Of a DNA stretch of 64,000 bases, positions 24,185 through 33,660 are shown piece after piece (the stretch's first letter is position 1; the number at the start of each line of letters is the position of its first letter). The DNA comes from JBBQXK01 sp038251625. GTDB lineage: Bacteria; Pseudomonadota; Alphaproteobacteria; Rhodobacterales; Rhodobacteraceae. Below the pieces are notes generated by a model. It worked only from the letters and a program-made list of their open reading frames with translations. It was not told where the DNA came from and did not search any database. The DNA lies in the NCBI GenBank assembly GCA_038251625.1, contig JBBSBE010000008.1:1-64000 (forward strand), in the 5' to 3' direction. Both the position numbers and the translations under genes were made by a program.

Positions 24185-26025
24185 TCTGCTGCCTCCTCAA
24201 GCCCGATGAACCCGCCCGACTGGCGCGCCCAGAATCGAGCGTAAAGCCCGTCATGCGCGATCAGTTCCGCATGGGTCCCGGTTTCAGCCAAGGCGCCATC
24301 GTCCAGCACAACGATCCTGTCCATCGCCGCGATGGTGGACAGACGGTGCGCGATGGCGATGACCGTCTTGCCTTCCATCACGCCGTAAAGCGTGTCCTGG
24401 ATCGCCGCTTCCACTTCGCTGTCGAGCGCGGATGTCGCCTCGTCGAGAATCAGGATCGGTGCGTCCTTCAGCATCACGCGCGCCAAACCGATCCGCTGCC
24501 GTTGCCCGCCAGACAGTTTGACCCCACGCTCGCCCACATGCGCATCATACCCCTCGCGCCCCTGCGGATCCTGCAGGGTCAGGACAAAGTCATGCGCCTC
24601 GGCGCGCTTTGCAGCCACGATCATCTCGGCTTCAGTAGCATCGGGGCGGCCGTATAGAATGTTATCGCGCACCGAACGGTGCAGAAGGCTCGAATCCTGC
24701 TGAACCATCCCGATCGCGTGGCGCAGGCTATCCTGCGTCACCCCGGCAATGTTTTGCCCATCGATACGGATGGCCCCGGTCTCCACGTCATAAAACCGCA
24801 GCATCAGCTTCACGAGCGTGGACTTCCCGGCCCCGGACCGCCCGACAACACCGATCTTTTCGCCCGGCGCGATGGTCAGGCTTACATCCCGCAACCCCCC
24901 CGACCCGCGCCCATAGTGGTGCGACACACGGTCAATCTCGATCCGCCCGTCCGTCAGCCGCAGGGCGGGTGCGGCGGGCTTGTCCACCAGCGTGATAGGC
25001 TGCGCTATCGTCTCCATCCCTTCGGCCACAACACCAAGGTTCTGCACAAGGTTCGTCGTGGCCCACATGATCCAATACGTCATGTTGTTCAGCCGCAGGA
25101 CCAGGGCCGTCGCTGCGGCCACGGTGCCCACACTCGCGGCCCCCTGCATCCACAAAGCGATGGCCCAGCCCGTTACCGATACGATCAGCGCGCCATTCAA
25201 CACCGTCAGCGCGATGTCCATGCTGGTGATCACCCGCATCTCGCGAAAGAACGTGGTCCGCGCGTTCTCGATCACCTCTTTGGCATAGCCGAGTTCGTGG
25301 TCGTTCTGCGCAAAAAGCTTGACCGAATGAATGTTGGTGTAGGCATCCACCACGCGTCCCGTCACCGCCGAGCGCGCATCGGACGACGCTTTTGAGGCTG
25401 GCCCTGCGCGGTGCAACGTCCAGCGGACAAGGAAGACGTAGAGGACCAGCCACAGGATCAGCGGCACCATCAGGCGCGGATCGGCATCGCCCAGCAACGC
25501 GGCGGACCCGATCAGGGTCACCGTCGCAAAGGCAACGGCATCGAAGGTTTGAAACACCGCCTCGCCCGCTGCCGGGGGCGTCTGCATGATGCGGTTGGCG
25601 ATTCGGCCCGCAAAATCGCTTTCGAACCAGCCGACGGGCTGGCGGATGACGTGGGCATGCGACCGCCAGCGAATCATCGTTCCAAAGTTGGGCAGGATGG
25701 TGTTGTGCAAAAGCGCGGTGTTGGTGGCCGAAAAGAACGGGCGCACCACCACGATAGCCAGCGCCACAAGGATGAATTCCAGCCCGCGCGTCGCCCACAC
25801 TTCTTCCGGCGCTCCCTGCGCCAGAAGATCGACGATCCGCCCGACATACCAGATCAGCACCACGTCGCCCGAGGCCACGATCAACGACATCAGCCCCGTC
25901 ACGACGAAAACCCGCCGGAACGGAACGATGTATTCCTTCAGGAAAGGCCAAAGCCTGCGCGGTGGCGTATCGGATGCGGGATAGGGCTGGTAGGGGTCAA
26001 CCAGCCCTTCGAAAAAGCGGAACAT
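24181..26025 (-). CDS. ABC transporter, fused membrane and ATPase domains (MsbA/MDR type), half 2
   Basis: About 614 residues with the same architecture as its partner: the membrane domain includes GWFESDFAGRIANRIMQ, then Walker A GRSGAGKST, Q-loop MVQQDS, signature LSGGQRQR, Walker B ILDEATSALDSE and H-loop. Both halves keep a full set of ATPase residues, so neither site is degenerate. I start at ATG 26025 (MFRFFEGLVDPYQPY), the usual N-terminus in relatives; ATG 26061 is possible. This is the first gene of a leftward run of two ABC genes, the RNA methyltransferase and the sodium channel. Confidence 0.9.
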   Translation of the reverse strand: MFRFFEGLVDPYQPYPASDTPPRRLWPFLKEYIVPFRRVFVVTGLMSLIVASGDVVLIWYVGRIVDLLAQGAPEEVWATRGLEFILVALAIVVVRPFFSATNTALLHNTILPNFGTMIRWRSHAHVIRQPVGWFESDFAGRIANRIMQTPPAAGEAVFQTFDAVAFATVTLIGSAALLGDADPRLMVPLILWLVLYVFLVRWTLHRAGPASKASSDARSAVTGRVVDAYTNIHSVKLFAQNDHELGYAKEVIENARTTFFREMRVITSMDIALTVLNGALIVSVTGWAIALWMQGAASVGTVAAATALVLRLNNMTYWIMWATTNLVQNLGVVAEGMETIAQPITLVDKPAAPALRLTDGRIEIDRVSHHYGRGSGGLRDVSLTIAPGEKIGVVGRSGAGKSTLVKLMLRFYDVETGAIRIDGQNIAGVTQDSLRHAIGMVQQDSSLLHRSVRDNILYGRPDATEAEMIVAAKRAEAHDFVLTLQDPQGREGYDAHVGERGVKLSGGQRQRIGLARVMLKDAPILILDEATSALDSEVEAAIQDTLYGVMEGKTVIAIAHRLSTIAAMDRIVVLDDGALAETGTHAELIAHDGLYARFWARQSGGFIGLEEAAE

Positions 26026-26094
26026 GGGGGGTGCGGCCTTCTGTCCGGTTACCCCGGGCATATAGCTCTTTCGGCGCCGAAGGAAAACCGGGGA

Positions 26095-27237
26095 TCAGCC
26101 TAAAAGTTCGCTCTTGGTCTTGCGCAGATCGGATGCCAGCCAAAGCGCCTCGATGGCCTTCAGCCGGGCGCCGAGGGCCGCGCCTTGAAGGCCCGGCATC
26201 AGATCCTCTGCCCGGACCGGAAGCTCAGCGTTTGCACCGCGTGCAAGATCAGACGTGACAAGCGCAGGCACGGGCGCACCCGTAAGGATGGCGCGAATGG
26301 TCACTGCAGCCCAGCCGAGATCGACCCCCAACCGCCAACCGATCGCGGCGGGCGTCTCCGTGCTGCCCGCCGCATCGCGCAAAGCCTGCAAGTGGCGCGC
26401 TTCGGCCCGCGACAGGCGCAGACGGTCAGCCACCTCTATTCCGCCGATCACCGCAAGCCGCCAAAGCCAGTTCGGTTCGGCATCCATCTCGGCGCTGACA
26501 AGCTGGGCCAGTCCACGCGGGTCCGCCCCTGGAAGGAGGCGCGCCAGAAGGCCCGCCTGCGCCATGGCCGCAACGGCCGGGGCCGGATCCGCAGCCAACA
26601 GAAGCTTGCGCATTTCGGCCCCGACCCTTTCGCGCGACAATGTATCAAGACCATCGGCCGCCTCTGCACAGGCAGCCAGGCCATCAGCATCAAGGCCCTG
26701 ATCCGGATCGCCGTACCACGCATGAAAACGGAAAAATCGGAGGATGCGCAGGTAATCCTCGGCAATCCGCGTAGTCGCATCGCCAACGAACCGCACGCGG
26801 CCGGCCACAACATCCGGCAGGCCGCCCAGCGGGTCGATCACATTTCCATCCGGCGTTGCATAAAGCGCATTCATGGTGAAATCACGCCGCGCCGCATCCT
26901 CTGCGACCTCTGCGGTGAAGGCAACGGTCGCGTGCCGTCCATCGGTTTCCACATCGCGGCGGAAGGTCGTGACCTCGTGCGGGATACCGCCAGAAACGAT
27001 GGTGACGGTCCCGTGCTCGATCCCGGTTGGTACGGCGCGCAGATGCGCCCGCTCCGCCAGCACCAGAACGGTTTCAGGCGGCGCGTCGGTGGCGATGTCC
27101 ACATCGGCCACCGGGCGGTGCAGCAAAGCGTTGCGGACACAGCCGCCCACGAACAGCGCCCTATGCCCCGCTTCGGTCAGCATGGCGCAGACGGCCTGTG
27201 TTTCGGCCCGCGCCATCCAGGGGCCGCTGATCCTCAT
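26095..27237 (-). CDS. cca: CCA tRNA nucleotidyltransferase / poly(A) polymerase family
   Basis: A 380-residue class II nucleotidyltransferase. The head domain has LFVGGCVRNALLHRP followed by DVDIATDAPPE, which carries the metal-binding aspartates. Then come RRDFTMNALYATPDG and RIAEDYLRILRFFRFHAWYG. It adds or repairs the CCA end of tRNAs. ATG 27237 overlaps the stop of the NUDIX gene by four bases, fixing the start. The longer upstream frame is a shadow. Confidence 0.92.
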   Translation of the reverse strand: MRISGPWMARAETQAVCAMLTEAGHRALFVGGCVRNALLHRPVADVDIATDAPPETVLVLAERAHLRAVPTGIEHGTVTIVSGGIPHEVTTFRRDVETDGRHATVAFTAEVAEDAARRDFTMNALYATPDGNVIDPLGGLPDVVAGRVRFVGDATTRIAEDYLRILRFFRFHAWYGDPDQGLDADGLAACAEAADGLDTLSRERVGAEMRKLLLAADPAPAVAAMAQAGLLARLLPGADPRGLAQLVSAEMDAEPNWLWRLAVIGGIEVADRLRLSRAEARHLQALRDAAGSTETPAAIGWRLGVDLGWAAVTIRAILTGAPVPALVTSDLARGANAELPVRAEDLMPGLQGAALGARLKAIEALWLASDLRKTKSELLG

Positions 27238-27809
27238 GACATCCTCTCCGCAAGGCCGCGCAGGATCCGCGCGGTCGCGCCCCAGATGTAATAGGGACCG
27301 TAGGGTACGGCATAATACCTCCGCCATTCCCCCCGCCACCGCCGCCGCTCGATGCGGTAGTTGGCAGGATCTGCCAGAAATGCCAGCGGGACCAGAAACA
27401 CTTCATCCACCTCGCCCACCTCGGGCATGGGTACAAAAGCGGCTCTGACAATGCCCAAAACGGGCGTCACTTGAAAACCCGTCACGGTTTCATGGTCGGG
27501 CAGCCTACCAAGCACTTCCACCGATGCAGGGTCGAGCCCCACCTCTTCGCGCGCTTCGCGCAGGGCCGCGCCCTCGGGCGACGCATCGCCGGGGTCGACC
27601 TTGCCACCCGGAAAGGCGATCTGGCCCGGATGATGCTTGAGGCGCGAAGATCGCTTGGTCAGGATCACATCGCCACCGAGCACCGCCACCAGCACCGCCG
27701 CAGGCCGCAGCATACGGTCCGGTGGCAGCACAAAACCGGGGTTGAGATCGAAGTCGGACGATGCGCCCGTTCCGCGCAGCAGGGCCGCGCGCAGCGCCTC
27801 AGGCGCCAT
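27234..27809 (-). CDS. NUDIX hydrolase, CoA pyrophosphatase type
   Basis: A 191-residue NUDIX protein. The box is GGKVDPGDASPEGAALREA followed by REEVGL, preceded by LKHHPGQIAFPGG, a hallmark of the CoA/NADH diphosphatase branch (YeaB-like). It likely hydrolyses CoA or similar nucleotides. ATG 27809 overlaps hslO by 11 bases; the frame can be extended 16 codons upstream. It is coupled to cca downstream. Confidence 0.87.
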   Translation of the reverse strand: MAPEALRAALLRGTGASSDFDLNPGFVLPPDRMLRPAAVLVAVLGGDVILTKRSSRLKHHPGQIAFPGGKVDPGDASPEGAALREAREEVGLDPASVEVLGRLPDHETVTGFQVTPVLGIVRAAFVPMPEVGEVDEVFLVPLAFLADPANYRIERRRWRGEWRRYYAVPYGPYYIWGATARILRGLAERMS

Positions 27810-28803
27810 CGCCCGATGCCCGGGCCTTTGCCTCGAACCCCACCGTCGACGGATCAAGCACGTAATGGGCGCCGCAGAACTGGCAGTCAGCGGTAACCGT
27901 GCCCTCGGGGGTGGTCATGGTGGCGATATCCTTGTCGGAATAGATCGACAGGGACTGCCGCACCTTGTCCGCCGAACAGGAACATCCAAAGCGAATCGGC
28001 TGAGCCTCGAACACGCGCGGCCCTTCTTCGTGGAAAAGCCGGATCAGCAGGTCGGTCGGTGCGACCGAGGGGCCCACAAGTTCCAACTCTTCCACCGTGT
28101 CCAGCAACACGTTGGCCCGTGTCCAGTTTTCACCCTCATCACCTGTCAGGATATCGGAATGGGCCAAGAGCCCACCTTCGCCCGAGCCTGCGTCGGCAGC
28201 CACGCCCGGCGACGCCTTGGGCATGTGCTGCAACATCACGCCACCCGCGCGCCAGACGGCCATCTCACCCGGCGCGGCACTTTTGCCGAACGACAGGGCA
28301 AAGCGCGTCGGGAGTTGCTCGGACTGGGCGAAATACGTCTCTGCACAGGCAGAAAGCGAACCACCCGCGATGGGAGTGATGCCCTGATAGGGAACCGTGC
28401 CCTCGCCCTGGTCGATCAGCATGGCGAAGTATCCTGTGCCGATCTGGCTGAAGGGATCACCCGCCTCGTCCAGCCGTTCGCGGTCAAAGCTGGCATAAGC
28501 GCGGATGCGCGCGGGGCCACCATCTTCCGACGGGCCGTAGTAGTCGGTGGCGATGATGCGCACGGGACCGTTGCTGCGAATCTGCAGGCTCAGCTTCCAG
28601 CGCAGCTTGATTGTCTGCCCGATGAGCGCGGTCAGAAGCGCGGCCTCTGCCACCAGAGCCTCGACCACGGGCGGATAATGGTGCTGGCGCAACACGTTTT
28701 CCAGCACGCCGTCCAGCCGCGCGATGCGGCCACGGATATCCGAGCGGTCAAGTTGAAACGGAAGGACGGTATCGTCCCAGGCGATCTGCGTTCCGATGGT
28801 CAT
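27799..28803 (-). CDS. hslO: Hsp33 redox-regulated chaperone
   Basis: A 334-residue protein. The N-terminal folding domain contains LIGQTIKLRWKLSLQI and IDQGEGTVPYQG, and the C-terminal zinc switch has the CxC (GCSCSADK) and CxxC (CQFCGAHY) pairs. Oxidative loss of zinc activates the chaperone in the cytoplasm. ATG 28803 is the usual start; the upstream frame has no similarity. Its promoter would lie in the 76 bases shared with the divergent NUDIX gene. Confidence 0.95.
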   Translation of the reverse strand: MTIGTQIAWDDTVLPFQLDRSDIRGRIARLDGVLENVLRQHHYPPVVEALVAEAALLTALIGQTIKLRWKLSLQIRSNGPVRIIATDYYGPSEDGGPARIRAYASFDRERLDEAGDPFSQIGTGYFAMLIDQGEGTVPYQGITPIAGGSLSACAETYFAQSEQLPTRFALSFGKSAAPGEMAVWRAGGVMLQHMPKASPGVAADAGSGEGGLLAHSDILTGDEGENWTRANVLLDTVEELELVGPSVAPTDLLIRLFHEEGPRVFEAQPIRFGCSCSADKVRQSLSIYSDKDIATMTTPEGTVTADCQFCGAHYVLDPSTVGFEAKARASGDGA

Positions 28804-28879
28804 GGGGTTTCCTTGGAGGCTTGGCCTTGCCATACCGCGTCCATATAGGCACGACAACCGGGCGACCAAGGGGGCAGTC

Positions 28880-29323
28880 ATGATCAGGCGGCATGGCGAG
28901 GCGGTGAAAAGCGGGCAGCGTTACGGGCGCAGGCCGGGTGTCTATGCCATTCTGCCGCTGGATGGCGCGCTGCTTTGCACCCATCAGGCCGCCCCTATCC
29001 CGGAGTTTCAGCTCCCGGGCGGTGGCATCGACCCGGGCGAGCAGCCCATTGCGGCGCTGCACCGCGAGGTCTTTGAGGAGACCGGCTGGTGTATCGCCGC
29101 GCCGCGCCGCATCGGGGCGTTCCGACGCTTCACCTACATGCCTGAATATGACCGCTGGGCCGAAAAGCTGTGCACCGTTTACGTGGCAAGGCCGGTCCGG
29201 CGCCTTGGGGCACCGGGGGAAGCGGGGCACACGGCCGTCTGGCTGCCGGCCGATGCGGCGCTGGAACGGCTGGGCAATCCGGGTGATCGGGCGATGCTGG
29301 CCGATTGGCTGATGCGGGCCTGA
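28880..29323 (+). CDS. NUDIX hydrolase
   Basis: A 147-residue protein with the NUDIX box GGGIDPGEQPIAALHREVF followed by EETGW, and a preceding QLPGGG. The substrate is unknown; related proteins in Rhodobacterales act on nucleoside diphosphate derivatives. ATG 28880 was chosen from the alignment of the domain. The stop codon abuts the stop of the convergent phosphatase gene. Confidence 0.85.
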   Translation: MIRRHGEAVKSGQRYGRRPGVYAILPLDGALLCTHQAAPIPEFQLPGGGIDPGEQPIAALHREVFEETGWCIAAPRRIGAFRRFTYMPEYDRWAEKLCTVYVARPVRRLGAPGEAGHTAVWLPADAALERLGNPGDRAMLADWLMRA

Positions 29324-30595
29324 TCACGCCCCCGAATAGCGGAACAGGACGCCTGACACGTCATCTGCAAACGTATCGGTTCCGGCAAATTCGGAAAGGT
29401 CCCAGACCAGCGCCTCAAGCAAATCAGCGTTTCCAAGCGCGCAATGATGCGCCAGACGCGCGGCCAGCCCCTTTTCCCCCAGCTCTTCACCCGTGGGAGA
29501 GGCACATTCTGTCACCCCGTCCGATACGATGAAAAGCCGGTCGCCGGGAGCGAGAACCAGGTCCACGCGCTCATACGTAGCGCCGGGAATAAGGCCGATC
29601 GGCATGCCGCCCCGCCCGACAAAATCCACCGTTCCGTTCGCCCGGATGACCGCCGGATGCGGATGGCCAGCCTGAACCAGCGAGACCCTGCCTGACCTTA
29701 GATCTACCTCGGCATAGACCATGGTGAAATACTGCTCGACCCGCAGTGTTTCGAACATCACGCGATTGAAGCGATAGGCGACCATTTCGGGCGGCCACGC
29801 TGTCCGCTGTCCGTAGGGGCCCGCAGTCATGGCGATATTCTGTTCCGACGATGTGCCCGAAAGAAGCCCCGCCAACCGCGCCGTCAGCATGGCCGAAGCG
29901 ACGCCGTGGCCGGAGACATCAACGGAAAAGAGAACGATTCTTCGCTCGTTGATTTCAAAAAAACCGACCAGGTCTCCGCCGACATGGCCCGAAGGGCGCA
30001 GAAGTGCCGTTACCTCGCCCTCGTGGAACATCCGCTGACGTTCGCGCACCAGCGTTTGCTGGATTTGACGGGCCTCGATCAGATCGCGGTCGAGCGAATC
30101 GTAGATGCTTTGCAATTCACCCAACGTCCGGCCGATCAGAGCGTTCTTGGTAAGAAGCTCTTCCTGCATGGCAAGGATGCGTTCCCCCGCGCGAAGCCGG
30201 GCCCGCAGTTCATCGCTGCTGACAGGTTTGGACAGAAAGTCATCGGCCCCGCAATCGAGCCCGTCAGCCACTTCCGCCGATTCGGACTTGGAGGTGAGCA
30301 AGATGAAATAGCTGTAGCCATGACGCGGCAGCGCGCGGAATGCGCGGCAGAAATCCAGACCCGTCATCCCCGGCATCATCCAGTCGCTGAGAACCATGTC
30401 GAATGTCTGCGCCTGACAAAGCGCCAGCGCCTCTTCGCCAGACGCGGCCTCGGTCACCCGGTAGCCGCCGCGGCGCAGAGCCAGCGAAAGCACCATCCGC
30501 TGCGCGCGGCTGTCATCCACGACAAGCACATGCCTGACCGTGTCTTCTGCAGGGGTTGGATTGTCCTTGGGTGTGATGCGGGGCAAGCGGGGCAA
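29324..30595 (-). CDS. Response regulator with C-terminal PP2C/SpoIIE phosphatase
   Basis: A 423-residue two-domain protein. The receiver domain (about 22-135) has D27, D28, phospho-acceptor D71 (LSDWMMPG), T101 and K123. A helical linker (135-195) follows, then a PPM phosphatase domain with GGDLVG (D208), DVSGHG (D226), VSDGVTEC and a C-terminal DDVSGVLF. Phosphorylation of the receiver should control dephosphorylation of a partner such as an anti-sigma-factor antagonist, as in the general stress response or RsbU-like systems. The divergent gene at 30753 encodes an Hpt protein, a probable phosphodonor or acceptor. Confidence 0.92.
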   Translation of the reverse strand: MPRLPRITPKDNPTPAEDTVRHVLVVDDSRAQRMVLSLALRRGGYRVTEAASGEEALALCQAQTFDMVLSDWMMPGMTGLDFCRAFRALPRHGYSYFILLTSKSESAEVADGLDCGADDFLSKPVSSDELRARLRAGERILAMQEELLTKNALIGRTLGELQSIYDSLDRDLIEARQIQQTLVRERQRMFHEGEVTALLRPSGHVGGDLVGFFEINERRIVLFSVDVSGHGVASAMLTARLAGLLSGTSSEQNIAMTAGPYGQRTAWPPEMVAYRFNRVMFETLRVEQYFTMVYAEVDLRSGRVSLVQAGHPHPAVIRANGTVDFVGRGGMPIGLIPGATYERVDLVLAPGDRLFIVSDGVTECASPTGEELGEKGLAARLAHHCALGNADLLEALVWDLSEFAGTDTFADDVSGVLFRYSGA

Positions 30596-30752
30596 GCTGC
30601 AGTCTCCTTCGTATGAAAGAGGCCTAGCCGGTACGGGGTTAACCAGCGATGAAGTCTAAAATGCCGCCGTAATTTCGAGCGATGTCTAACCGTACGTTAA
30701 GCCCGATGCCTGATGCTTCGGACTTGTGGGACAAAGAGGTATGGGATGGGTC

Positions 30753-31079
30753 ATGTTGGACTGGACACGAATAGATGAGTTGATGGCAGAGATCGGTGAA
30801 GACGATTTTGCCGAAGTCGTGACGCTTTTTCTGGAGGAAGCGGACACCGCCGCCGATACATTGGCCATGCGGCCAAACGGGACCTCGCTGGAAGAGGTGC
30901 TGCATTTCATGAAGGGAAGCGCCCTTAACCTCGGCTTTTCAGACCTTGCGCAGCTTTGCGCGCATGGAGAGCGTGCGGCACGCCATGGCGCCGCAGTGGA
31001 TCCCGATCCGGTGATCGCCGCCTATCGCGCTTCGCGGAAGGTGCTGCTGGACGGGTTGGCAAAGCGCAAGGCGGCCTGA
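30753..31079 (+). CDS. Hpt-domain phosphotransfer protein
   Basis: A 108-residue all-helical histidine phosphotransfer protein. The conserved histidine is H51 in LHFMKGSALNLGF. The flanking helix (EIGEDDFAEVVTLFLEEAD) is typical. The start is ATG 30753, though ATG 30741 and 30726 are in frame. It is transcribed away from the receiver/phosphatase gene with 157 bases between starts, suggesting that the two act in one phosphorelay. No histidine kinase is nearby. The stop is 4 bases from the ilvA stop. Confidence 0.87.
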   Translation: MLDWTRIDELMAEIGEDDFAEVVTLFLEEADTAADTLAMRPNGTSLEEVLHFMKGSALNLGFSDLAQLCAHGERAARHGAAVDPDPVIAAYRASRKVLLDGLAKRKAA

Positions 31080-31083
31080 GGCA

Positions 31084-32322
31084 TCAGATAAGGAATTCGG
31101 CCAGCGTCTCATCCCCGGTGATATCCCGGAAGGCAAAACCCGCGCCATCCATCCGGGCAAAAAGCTGGGTGAAGTTGGTGGCCGCCTTTGTTTCAATGCC
31201 GATCAGCACCGACCCGAAGTTGCGGGCTGATTTCTTGAGGTATTCGAACCGCGCGATATCGTCATCGGGTCCAAGCATCAGCAGAAATTCCCGCAAGGCG
31301 CCGGGACGCTGCGGCATCCGCAGGATGAAATACTTCTTCAGCCCGGCATGCCGTTGTGCGCGCTCTTTAACTTCGGGCAGCCGCTCAAAATCGAAGTTGC
31401 CCCCTGACGTCACGCAAACCACGGTCTTGCCCAGAATCAGTTCCGCCAGATCAGGCAGAACATCCACTGCCAACGCGCCCGCAGGCTCGAGCACTATCCC
31501 TTCGACGTTCAGCATTTCCAGCATGGTGCCGCAAATGCGATCTTCGGGCGCCAAAAGCACCTGATCGGGGCAGACCCAATCCAACATGGCGAAAGTATTC
31601 GCCCCGAGACGCGCGACTGCAGCACCATCGACGAAGGAATTGATGCGCGGCAAGGTTTCGGGGTGACCAGCCTTAAGCGCCGCCGTCAGGCTTGCGCCGC
31701 CCGAGGGTTCGACAAACCGATAGTCCACTTCCGGTGCTTCTTGTCGCAGATAGCCGGTCACACCGGATGCGAGGCCCCCGCCCCCGACCGGCAGGATCAC
31801 GAGGTCGGGCGCTCGTCCCAGCTGTTCCAGAAGTTCGACGGCAACGCTGGCCTGACCCTCGATCACGTCGGGATCGTCGAAGGGTGACAGGAAATGCGCC
31901 CCAACCTCGCGGCAAAAAGCCTGGGCGGCCATCAGCGTCTGGTCGAAATAGTCACCGATCAGGCGGATTACGACGGCGTCCCCGCCAAAGGCGCGGGTCT
32001 TGTCGATCTTTTGCTGGGGTGTGGTGATGGGCATGAAGATCGTGCCCTGCACCCCGAAGTGGCGGCAGGCATAGGCCACACCCTGCGCATGATTGCCCGC
32101 GCTCGCCGCCACGAAATGCCGGTGCGCCGCCACGCGCTTGCGCATCGCGTTGAATGCGCCGCGCAGCTTGTAGCTTCGGACCGGGCTTAGATCCTCGCGC
32201 TTGAACCAGATCTCGGCACCGTACCGCGCCGAAAGATGGTCGTTGCGCTGCAACGGCGTCGGATCGAAAAGATCTCGGAGCGCTTTCGTGGTCTGGCGGG
32301 CGGCATCGGCAAAATCGGGCAT
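31084..32322 (-). CDS. ilvA: Threonine ammonia-lyase (biosynthetic threonine dehydratase)
   Basis: A 412-residue PLP enzyme that deaminates threonine to 2-oxobutanoate for isoleucine synthesis. The PLP lysine is in SPVRSYKLRGAFNAM, the phosphate loop is GGGGLASG and CVTSGGNFDFERL is present. The C-terminal ACT-like domain (KYFILRMPQRPGALREFL) implies allosteric control, probably by isoleucine. The short single-ACT type fits the length. ATG 32322 is the usual start; the longer frame overlaps the argG region. Confidence 0.93.
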   Translation of the reverse strand: MPDFADAARQTTKALRDLFDPTPLQRNDHLSARYGAEIWFKREDLSPVRSYKLRGAFNAMRKRVAAHRHFVAASAGNHAQGVAYACRHFGVQGTIFMPITTPQQKIDKTRAFGGDAVVIRLIGDYFDQTLMAAQAFCREVGAHFLSPFDDPDVIEGQASVAVELLEQLGRAPDLVILPVGGGGLASGVTGYLRQEAPEVDYRFVEPSGGASLTAALKAGHPETLPRINSFVDGAAVARLGANTFAMLDWVCPDQVLLAPEDRICGTMLEMLNVEGIVLEPAGALAVDVLPDLAELILGKTVVCVTSGGNFDFERLPEVKERAQRHAGLKKYFILRMPQRPGALREFLLMLGPDDDIARFEYLKKSARNFGSVLIGIETKAATNFTQLFARMDGAGFAFRDITGDETLAEFLI

Positions 32323-32436
32323 CCCGCATTCCTGCCGCCTGCGAAAGGCGCAGACAAGCGAAACCTCATGCCCCATGTTGCGCCGCAGCCGCAAAGGCGG
32401 TACCGGAATGCGTTCTTTTCCCGAGGGGAGCCACTG

Positions 32437-33660
32437 ATGACCGCGCCGAAGAAAGTTGTGCTCGCCTATTCCGGTGGCCTTGATACGTCGATCATCCTGA
32501 AGTGGCTGCAGACAGAATATGGCTGCGAGGTGGTGACCTTCACCGCCGATCTGGGCCAGGGCGAGGAGCTGGAGCCCGCGCGGGCAAAGGCGCTGATGCT
32601 GGGGATCAAGGCGAAAGACATCCATATCGTGGATGTGCGCGAAGAGTTCGTGCGCGACTTCGTCTTCCCGATGTTTCGCGCCAACGCCCTGTATGAAGGG
32701 CTATATCTCTTGGGCACGTCGATTGCCCGCCCCCTGATCGCGCAGCACCTTGTTCGCATTGCACATGAAACCGGGGCGGATGCGGTGGCCCATGGCGCGA
32801 CAGGCAAAGGCAACGATCAGGTGCGGTTCGAGCTGTCGGCGGCAGCGCTGGACCCCGCGATCCGGGTGATCGCGCCCTGGCGCGAATGGAGCCTGGCCAG
32901 CCGGACCAGCCTTCTGGCCTTTGCCGAAGCAAACCAGATACCGATCGCCAAGGACAAGCGGGGGGAGGCGCCGTTCAGTGTGGACGCGAACCTTCTGCAC
33001 ACGTCGAGCGAGGGGAAGGTGTTGGAAGATCCGGGGCAGGAGGCGCCGGACTACGTGTATCAGCGCACGGTAGACCCCGAAAATGCGCCGGATATCCCTG
33101 AAATCATTGAGGTTACGTTCGAGTGCGGCGATGCGGTCGCGATTGACGGCGAGGCGATGAGCCCGGCCACGATCTTGACCCGCCTCAACGAGATCGGCGG
33201 GCGGCACGGGGTGGGCCGGCTCGATCTGGTCGAGAACCGCTTTGTGGGTATGAAATCGCGTGGCATCTACGAGACGCCGGGCGGGACGATCCTGATTGAG
33301 GCGCATCGCGGTATTGAGCAGATCACGCTGGACGCAGGCGCTGGCCATCTGAAGGACAGCATCATGCCGCGTTATGCGGAACTGATCTACAATGGGTTCT
33401 GGTTCAGCCCCGAGCGAGAGATGCTGCAGGCGCTGATCGACAAGAGCCAGGAACATGTGACGGGAACCGTGCGACTGAAGCTTTACAAGGGATCGGTGCG
33501 GACGGTGGCGCGCTGGTCCAAGCATTCGCTTTACAGCGAAAAGCACGTGACCTTCGAAGAAGACGCGGGCGCCTATGACCAGAAGGACGCCGCAGGCTTC
33601 ATCCGGCTGAATGCGTTGCGGCTGCGGCTGATCGCGGCGCGGAATGCGCGGCAAAAATGA
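32437..33660 (+). CDS. argG: Argininosuccinate synthase
   Basis: The 407-residue ATP-dependent enzyme joins citrulline and aspartate in arginine synthesis. The PP-loop is VVLAYSGGLDTSIILKWL at the N-terminus, followed by GNDQVRFE and DKRGEAPFSVDANLLH typical of ArgG. GAGGGGAG lies 7 bases before ATG 32437. It is divergent from ilvA, with 114 bases between start codons that must hold both promoters. The SCP2 gene overlaps the stop by four bases. Confidence 0.97.
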   Translation: MTAPKKVVLAYSGGLDTSIILKWLQTEYGCEVVTFTADLGQGEELEPARAKALMLGIKAKDIHIVDVREEFVRDFVFPMFRANALYEGLYLLGTSIARPLIAQHLVRIAHETGADAVAHGATGKGNDQVRFELSAAALDPAIRVIAPWREWSLASRTSLLAFAEANQIPIAKDKRGEAPFSVDANLLHTSSEGKVLEDPGQEAPDYVYQRTVDPENAPDIPEIIEVTFECGDAVAIDGEAMSPATILTRLNEIGGRHGVGRLDLVENRFVGMKSRGIYETPGGTILIEAHRGIEQITLDAGAGHLKDSIMPRYAELIYNGFWFSPEREMLQALIDKSQEHVTGTVRLKLYKGSVRTVARWSKHSLYSEKHVTFEEDAGAYDQKDAAGFIRLNALRLRLIAARNARQK

